The notes beneath the pieces are model-generated. The model was not told the DNA's origin and made no database searches. It saw only the letters and a list, made by a program, of their open reading frames with translations. Below are positions 6,310 through 10,957 of a DNA stretch of 10,957 bases, in pieces. A program made the translations under genes and the position numbers. Positions within the stretch are counted from its first letter, which is position 1, and each line of letters begins with the position of its first letter. Origin of the DNA: an uncultured Faecalibacterium sp. (GTDB lineage Bacteria; Bacillota; Clostridia; Oscillospirales; Ruminococcaceae); contig CAKTGS010000068.1 in NCBI GenBank assembly GCA_934561485.1, positions 1 to 10,957 of the forward strand. Reading direction: 5' to 3'.

Positions 6310-7887
6310 ATGGAAAACCCGCACAGTATCCTGAAAAAAGTTTTTGGTTACGACAGCTTCCGCCCCGGGCAGGAGGAGATCGTGAACCGCCTGCTGGCCG
6401 GGCAGGATGTGCTGGCCGTGATGCCCACCGGGGCCGGCAAATCCATCTGCTACCAGGTGCCCGCGCTGCTGCTGCCCGGCATCACCATTGTGGTGTCACC
6501 GCTGGTCAGCCTGATGAAGGATCAGGTCGGGGCGCTGGTGCAGGCCGGTGTGGCCGCTGCCTTTCTGAACAACAGCCTGACTGACAACCAAAAGGCCCTG
6601 ATGCTGCACCGCGCCCGGGAGGGCTGGTATAAGATCATCTATGTGGCCCCGGAGCGGCTGGAAATGCCGGGCTTCCAGCGCCTGGTGCAGGAGCGGGAGA
6701 TCAGCATGGTAACCGTGGACGAGGCCCACTGCATCAGCCAGTGGGGGCAGGATTTCCGCCCCAGCTATCTGCGCATCCAGGCCTTTGTGGACAGCCTGCC
6801 CAAACGCCCGGTGGTGGGAGCCTTTACGGCCACCGCCACGGCCCATGTGCGGGACGACATCCGCACCCACCTGGCCCTGCACACCCCCTACGAGGTGACC
6901 ACCAGCTTCGACCGGCCCAACCTTTACTTCGAGACCCAGCGCGCCCTGCCCAGCGAAAAGCCCCGCCGCCTGCTGGAACTGGTGCTGAAGGAGGGCAGCA
7001 ATGCCGGCATCGTCTACTGCAGCACCACCAAACAGGTGGACGAGACCACCCGCCTGCTGCAGAGCCGCGGCATCCGGGCCGCCGCCTACCACGCCAAGCT
7101 GGACCCCGACACCCGCCGCAAAAACCAGGACGATTTTCTTTACGACCGGGTGCAGATCATGGTGGCCACCAATGCCTTTGGCATGGGCATCGACAAGCCC
7201 AACGTGCGGTTCGTCATCCATTATAATATGCCCAAGGACCTGGAGAGTTATTATCAGGAGGCCGGGCGTGCCGGGCGGGACGGCCAGCACGCCCGCTGCA
7301 CCCTGCTGTATTCCGGCACAGATGTGCGTACCATCCGCTTTTTCATCGACAAAGAGCTGGAAGCGGACAACGGCCTGCCCGCCGATGTCAAGGCCGAAGC
7401 CGCCCGCAAGGCGGAAGAACGGCTCAAGTACATGACCTTTTATTCCACCACCCCGAAATGCCTGCGGGGCTTTTTGCTGGAATACTTTGGCGAAGCAGCC
7501 CCCAAAAAGTGCGGCAACTGCTCCTGCTGCCTGGCTGCCGAACAGGACGCCCAGCTGCAGGTGGAATATTCCCGCCGCCGGGCCGCCGACAACGCCAGGC
7601 GGCTGGAAAAGCCCCGCCGCACCAAAGCCCCGGCCGCCGGCGAGCTGAGTGCCTTTGACGAAAAGCTGCTGGCCGCCCTGTACGCCCAGCGCAAGCGCCT
7701 GGCCGGCAAGCAGAACGTGCCCGCCTTTATGGTGTTCAGCGATGCCACCCTGCGGGAAATGGTGGAGAAAAAGCCCCTGAGCCTGGACGAGCTGCTGAAC
7801 ATCAGCGGCGTAGGCGAAAAGAAAGCCGCCCGCTACGGCAATGCCTTCCTGCGCGTCATCGAGGACGCCGTGGAAAGCCGCGAGTGA
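6310..7887 (+). CDS. recQ: ATP-dependent DNA helicase RecQ
   Basis: A 525-residue superfamily 2, 3'-to-5' DNA helicase acting in recombination, repair and stalled-fork processing. Motif 0 is FGYDSFRPGQ (12-21); Walker A is PTGAGKS with Lys44; the Walker B DEAH is at 137-140; the aromatic-rich loop QWGQDFRPSY follows; motif VI is in YYQEAGRAGRDG. The zinc-binding subdomain shows C384, C401, C404 and C406/C407. A C-terminal HRDC domain spans about 448-520 (PAFMVFSDATL, then the helix-hairpin LLNISGVGEKKA). The RQC winged helix seems reduced: only about 40 basic residues (ARRLEKPRRTKAP) separate the zinc site from HRDC, so it is a short form. The ATG at 6310 has GGAGGG 4 bases upstream. It diverges from the glycosyltransferase gene and is monocistronic. 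Confidence 0.96.
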   Translation: MENPHSILKKVFGYDSFRPGQEEIVNRLLAGQDVLAVMPTGAGKSICYQVPALLLPGITIVVSPLVSLMKDQVGALVQAGVAAAFLNNSLTDNQKALMLHRAREGWYKIIYVAPERLEMPGFQRLVQEREISMVTVDEAHCISQWGQDFRPSYLRIQAFVDSLPKRPVVGAFTATATAHVRDDIRTHLALHTPYEVTTSFDRPNLYFETQRALPSEKPRRLLELVLKEGSNAGIVYCSTTKQVDETTRLLQSRGIRAAAYHAKLDPDTRRKNQDDFLYDRVQIMVATNAFGMGIDKPNVRFVIHYNMPKDLESYYQEAGRAGRDGQHARCTLLYSGTDVRTIRFFIDKELEADNGLPADVKAEAARKAEERLKYMTFYSTTPKCLRGFLLEYFGEAAPKKCGNCSCCLAAEQDAQLQVEYSRRRAADNARRLEKPRRTKAPAAGELSAFDEKLLAALYAQRKRLAGKQNVPAFMVFSDATLREMVEKKPLSLDELLNISGVGEKKAARYGNAFLRVIEDAVESRE

Positions 7888-7904
7888 CGGCCCTTTTATA
7901 GATC

Positions 7905-7955
7905 AAAATCCCCCGCCCCGGGTTCCTGCTGCGGAACCGGGGGCGGGGGATTTTT
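7905..7955. terminator. Bidirectional terminator between recQ and the C69 peptidase gene
   Basis: Bases 7905-7919 pair with 7940-7954 (15 bp, very GC-rich centre), then after one G-G mismatch GGTTCC (7921-7926) pairs with GGAACC (7933-7938) around a 6-base loop. A4 on the left and T5 on the right allow termination on both strands, serving the convergent recQ and peptidase genes. Confidence 0.92.
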
Positions 7956-7976
7956 GCTGTTTTACAATTATTACGC

Positions 7977-9554
7977 TCAGGCGATCTTATCCTTCAGGGA
8001 CTGGAACCAGGCAGAGACCTTCTGCTTGTTCTGCAGTGCGTTGAACATCCGGACGGTTGCCTTGTGGACCTTATCGCTCATGGCATTGCTTGCGTTGGTT
8101 GCAGCAGCCTGCTTTGCTTCCAGCGTGTCGGCGGCAGCAACGGCGGCCTTCTCTTTTGCAAAGTCCGCCATGATCTCCTTCTGCAGCTTGGCATAAACAG
8201 CCTTCACCGCATTCTGGTCTTTCTCGGTGACATCGCCGTAGGTCAGCAGGTTGGAAAGCGCATCCCGGGCACCATAGAAGGAATCCGTCCAGTTTTCCGG
8301 ATAGGTGTAGTACCGGCCTCTTGCGTCCTGGTACCACACACCCTCGGTGGGCTGCTCGCTGGAGCGGGTCACCGTGCCCGGCGAGACCTTGTAGCAGTCA
8401 GCGGTGTCGGTGGTCAGCATCGGATAGTACGGCACAAAGGCGTTGTACACGTTGTCGTCAAATGCGGTCCACTCCACAATGGCGGTGTTCAGGTCGCCGG
8501 TGGAGCTGACCTGGAACAGGTGGGTCTCCACATTGCCGGTCTTGCCGATGGGCTCGGTCTTGAAGAAGTTGATGGCGTCCTCCACCGAGAACTTCTTGGT
8601 CAGCTTGATGTTGGAGTACACCGGAACGATCTCGCCGTTCTCGCCCACATTGCTCATTGCAAAGTCGTTTTCCGTGTAGGTGTCCTCCGTATAGGTGTCC
8701 ACACCATACAGATAGTTCAGGCCGGCAGCCATACGGGGAGAAGCACTCTCGCCGTTGTAGGAAGCGTTCAGGTCAATGATGTTTGCATCGGCATCGCCCA
8801 CAAAGGTGCCGGCCTTCTGGGCAACGGCGATCACATTGGCGGAAGCGATCACGTTTTCGGTATCGTTGAGGTTGATCTTGCCCATGGCAGCAATGTTCGG
8901 CTGCATGAACACCACCCCGGAGGAAAGCTTGAGGGCAATGTACTCATGGCCGGTCAGGTTTTCCACAAACCAGGTCTCGTTCTGATCTGCAATAAACACA
9001 CCGGAGCCACCGGCCGCACCGGCGGTATCGTAGATGGAAGCCAGCAGCTCCACGCCTTCCCGGGCGGTGGAAGCTTCGCTGAGCAGAACGGTGGTGATCT
9101 CGGCTTCTTCAATGCCGTTGTCCACATACGGGTCCACGCTCAACACGGAATCCATGCCGTACAGGGTCTCGGTTGCGGAGACCATCACGCCTTTTTCATT
9201 GGTACCGGCTTCCTCGTAGGGGGTGTGGTCGTGGGTGTCATCGCAGTCCGGGCAGATCCCCAGGCCGTTGTCATCACGGCGTGCGGTGTAGCGGTAGCTG
9301 TCGTGGGTGAAGGTGTAGGTAAAGCCGTAGCAGCCCTCGTACACTTCGCCTGCGGTATGGTTTCCGGCCGCACTGACGTAGAACAGCTTGTTGTAATCGT
9401 TGGTACCCAGATCCTCGATCCGTCCAAACAGGGTGGTTCCGTCCTCGGTGTAGTCGCTGCCGACATACAGTGCCGTGCAGGCAAACGCCGAGGGAACCAC
9501 AACGGCCATCAGCGCCAGAGTGCTGAGCGCCGCTGCAATTTTCTTAAAATTCAT
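7977..9554 (-). CDS. Secreted C69-family dipeptidase (N-terminal nucleophile hydrolase)
   Basis: A 525-residue exported peptidase of family C69 (PepD-like), which releases dipeptides or trims peptides outside the membrane. A signal peptide occupies residues 1-25 (MNFKK, hydrophobic core, ending SAFA), and cleavage would expose Cys26 of CTALYVG, the expected N-terminal nucleophile. GRIEDLG (44-50) and TNEKGVMVSATET (118-130) match conserved family blocks. Residues 101-110 hold CPDC plus H108 and H110, a possible metal or disulfide loop. The last 90 or so residues (about 435-525) are alanine/lysine-rich and helical. The lipobox is poor (Phe at -2), so signal peptidase I processing is more likely than lipidation. 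No LPxTG or membrane anchor is seen. ATG at 9554 has GAGGG 9 bases upstream; the ATG at 9614 falls inside the promoter. Substrate is unknown. Confidence 0.88.
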   Translation of the reverse strand: MNFKKIAAALSTLALMAVVVPSAFACTALYVGSDYTEDGTTLFGRIEDLGTNDYNKLFYVSAAGNHTAGEVYEGCYGFTYTFTHDSYRYTARRDDNGLGICPDCDDTHDHTPYEEAGTNEKGVMVSATETLYGMDSVLSVDPYVDNGIEEAEITTVLLSEASTAREGVELLASIYDTAGAAGGSGVFIADQNETWFVENLTGHEYIALKLSSGVVFMQPNIAAMGKINLNDTENVIASANVIAVAQKAGTFVGDADANIIDLNASYNGESASPRMAAGLNYLYGVDTYTEDTYTENDFAMSNVGENGEIVPVYSNIKLTKKFSVEDAINFFKTEPIGKTGNVETHLFQVSSTGDLNTAIVEWTAFDDNVYNAFVPYYPMLTTDTADCYKVSPGTVTRSSEQPTEGVWYQDARGRYYTYPENWTDSFYGARDALSNLLTYGDVTEKDQNAVKAVYAKLQKEIMADFAKEKAAVAAADTLEAKQAAATNASNAMSDKVHKATVRMFNALQNKQKVSAWFQSLKDKIA

Positions 9555-9605
9555 CACACAAATCCCTCTTTCCAAGATTGTCGGCATCTTCTGCCAACGA
9601 AGCCC

Positions 9606-9634
9606 ATCATACACCCATTTGCAGTAAAATGCAA
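9606..9634 (-). promoter_or_regulatory. Promoter of the C69 peptidase gene
   Basis: On the minus strand TTGCAT (plus 9629-9634), a 17-base spacer and TATGAT (plus 9606-9611, 5 of 6) give a start near 9599 and a leader of about 45 bases. The -35 hexamer and spacing equal those of the antiporter promoter. No convincing terminator for the upstream tlpA-like gene lies in the AT-rich stretch 9635-9704, so some read-through into the peptidase gene is possible. Confidence 0.6.
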
Positions 9635-9704
9635 GCTTTTATGAAAAGAGCATGTCATATTCATGAATTTTAAGAATATATGCATTCATTTTAACGATCT
9701 CGGG

Positions 9705-10661
9705 TCAGCCCATATCGGCGGCAAGCGTCTGATCGATGAGCTTTTGCAGCGTCTCCGCCTGCTTCTTTTCCGTGATAGCGCCTACAATGGGATCGCCCAC
9801 GATATTGCCGTTGCGGTCGATCACATAGGTGGTGGGATAGGCAAAGATGTTGGTGGTAAACTTTCCCGCCTCACCATCGGAGTCAAAATACACATTCTGA
9901 TAGGTGGCGCCCTTCTTGGCCAGTACATCCTTCGCCTCGGAGATCGCCGCCTCATCGCCGTCCAGCGTAAAGGTATTGACGCCGATGAGTGCGCCGCCCT
10001 TCTCTGCCAGCTCACGATTCAGCGCGTCCAGATCGGCAAGCTCGCCCACGCAGGGATTACAGGTGGTGAACCAGAAATTCATTACGGTGACGGCATTGCC
10101 GGAGAACAGCTCATCGCTCTTCACCGGGTTCCCATCCAGATCCTTGCCCTCAAAGGCAGGGAATTTCTGCACACTGCCGTCATCAGACGGCGTGGTCATG
10201 TCGCTGCCCGCGGGCACGCTCATGGCGCCATCTGTAGATTGCTTTGCCGCCTCGGGGTACTTTTCCTCAATCATGGTCAGCTGGTTTTCGATGTCGCGGA
10301 TCTTCTCCGCGTCTCCCTGAAGCAGGTTCATCTCATCTGCCGTAAACTGATCCTTGGCGGATTCGATTGTGCTAAGCAGGAAATCACCGTAGTTTTTGCC
10401 GTCCTCCTGCATGGTCATGCCCTTGTCGGCTGCCATGAATACCTTTTCCCAAAGTGCTGTGTTCTCCGAGAGAATGTCATTTTCCTGCGCCATCAGATCG
10501 TTGTACATGGCAGCCGCTTCCTCGGCATTCTTCGGTTCGCTGCTCATTTCATCCGTTTTGTCTCCGCCCTTTGCTCCGCAGGCTGCCAAAGACAGCGCTA
10601 TCAGGGCGATAAGCAGCAGCGCCAGCACTCGGCCGGCAGTATTTGTTCTATTCATTTTCAT
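9705..10661 (-). CDS. TlpA-like thioredoxin-fold lipoprotein
   Basis: A 318-residue lipoprotein expected on the outer face of the membrane, acting as a thiol-disulfide reductase. The signal sequence ends in lipobox LAAC with Cys28 as the lipid-modified residue. Residues about 45-145 form a charged, helical domain of unknown role; about 145-175 is a Ser/Asp/Thr-rich linker. The thioredoxin domain (about 170-315) has the redox pair C201-N-P-C204 in FWFTTCNPC and a likely cis-proline in FAYPTTYVID. The first ATG (10661) is preferred: AAGGAG lies 11 bases upstream, against 17 for Met3. That ribosome binding site sits in the last codons of the 4Fe-4S gene, and the two genes are 5 bases apart, so they are co-transcribed and probably translationally coupled. 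Its likely partners are membrane redox proteins encoded upstream. The exact substrate, perhaps a sulfoxide reductase or other oxidised protein, is inference. Confidence 0.88.
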   Translation of the reverse strand: MKMNRTNTAGRVLALLLIALIALSLAACGAKGGDKTDEMSSEPKNAEEAAAMYNDLMAQENDILSENTALWEKVFMAADKGMTMQEDGKNYGDFLLSTIESAKDQFTADEMNLLQGDAEKIRDIENQLTMIEEKYPEAAKQSTDGAMSVPAGSDMTTPSDDGSVQKFPAFEGKDLDGNPVKSDELFSGNAVTVMNFWFTTCNPCVGELADLDALNRELAEKGGALIGVNTFTLDGDEAAISEAKDVLAKKGATYQNVYFDSDGEAGKFTTNIFAYPTTYVIDRNGNIVGDPIVGAITEKKQAETLQKLIDQTLAADMG

Positions 10662-10666
10662 CTGGT

Positions 10667-10957
10667 TTATTTCTCCTTGTTATCCTTGTTTTTCTGCGGC
10701 ATTTCAGCCGCCTTTGTTTTATCTTTACCGTCTCCAAAGCCGTAGCGAAAGCTCACGGCGCCCGTTGGGCAGGTGCGTATGCACATCCCACAGCGGATGC
10801 ATTCGGTATGATTGGGTGCCTTTGTCACATCCACATCCATTTTGCAGGCTCTGGCACATTTTCCGCAGGATACGCACTTGTTTTTGTCCACCTTTATCTG
10901 AAAGAGAGACACCCGGTTGAACAGCGCGTAAAACGCCCCCAGCGGACAGAGCCACTT
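10667..10957 (-). CDS. 4Fe-4S binding membrane protein, NapH-like (C-terminal part)
   Basis: The gene continues past the right edge; 96 C-terminal codons and the stop are visible. The first visible residues read KWLCPLGAFYALFNRVS, the conserved segment after the last membrane helix of NapH/NosR-type ferredoxin membrane proteins, so the GTG at 10912 is an internal codon, not the start. Two 4Fe-4S clusters follow: CVSCGKCARAC and CIRCGMCIRTCP, facing the cytoplasm. The protein ends in a Lys/Glu-rich tail of about 25 residues. NapH-like proteins pass electrons between the cytoplasm or membrane and an extracytoplasmic acceptor. Here the TlpA-like lipoprotein encoded 5 bases downstream is a natural candidate acceptor. 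The electron donor and any CcdA-type partner would be encoded beyond the window. Confidence 0.85.
   Translation of the reverse strand, partial: KWLCPLGAFYALFNRVSLFQIKVDKNKCVSCGKCARACKMDVDVTKAPNHTECIRCGMCIRTCPTGAVSFRYGFGDGKDKTKAAEMPQKNKDNKEK

Noticed and set aside
9555..9614. 20-residue upstream extension of the C69 peptidase
   Set aside because: It would start inside the promoter spacer and put charged residues ahead of a good signal peptide. ATG 9554 has its own ribosome binding site.
8064..10745. Long plus-strand frames at 8064-9644 and 9663-10745
   Set aside because: They are antisense shadows of the C69 peptidase and tlpA-like genes, with no family motifs and no ribosome binding sites of note.
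10667..10912. Separate 81-residue ferredoxin starting at GTG 10912
   Set aside because: The frame stays open to the window edge and encodes the NapH-type WLCPLGAFYALFNR segment, so this is the end of a larger membrane protein.

Overview
The window looks like chromosomal DNA from a strictly anaerobic, moderately high-GC Clostridia bacterium, most likely a gut Oscillospiraceae/Faecalibacterium-like lineage. The grounds are an oxygen-sensitive class III ribonucleotide reductase, strong GC-ending codon preference, AAGGAGG-type ribosome binding sites, a C69 peptidase and a TlpA/4Fe-4S module. The genus is inference; the class of organism is well supported. There is no rRNA, tRNA, CRISPR array or transposase.

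Layout. Bases 1-586 hold no protein gene but are rich in signals. A near-consensus minus-strand promoter (81-109) fires leftwards out of the window. Several inverted repeats follow, then the nrdD promoter (465-492) with a pair of candidate NrdR boxes and a strong 5' UTR hairpin. nrdD (587-2758) and nrdG (2820-3380) encode the anaerobic ribonucleoside-triphosphate reductase and its radical-SAM activase, with a terminator-like hairpin between them. A 21-bp bidirectional terminator separates them from the convergent minus-strand CPA2-type cation/proton antiporter (3468-4763). Upstream of that, on the same strand, is a family 2 glycosyltransferase (5035-6063) with its own terminator. The glycosyltransferase diverges from recQ (6310-7887). 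Another bidirectional terminator separates recQ from a convergent secreted C69 dipeptidase (7977-9554). The right edge (9705-10957) is a tight minus-strand operon: a partial NapH-like 4Fe-4S membrane protein followed 5 bases later by a TlpA-like thioredoxin lipoprotein.

How they work together. nrdD/nrdG form one functional pair for anaerobic dNTP synthesis. The antiporter, glycosyltransferase, recQ and C69 peptidase are mostly single-gene units, each with a recognisable promoter and terminator, and share no obvious pathway. The 4Fe-4S/TlpA pair looks like part of a system that moves electrons across the membrane to an extracytoplasmic dithiol protein; the rest of it lies beyond the right edge. 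Hand counts of sample lines show this operon is lower in GC than recQ, so it may have a different history.

I found no clear wholly new system. The most interesting points are regulatory: the candidate NrdR site pair, the nrdD-nrdG intergenic hairpin with a duplicated sequence that includes the nrdG ribosome binding site, and the odd antiporter leader.
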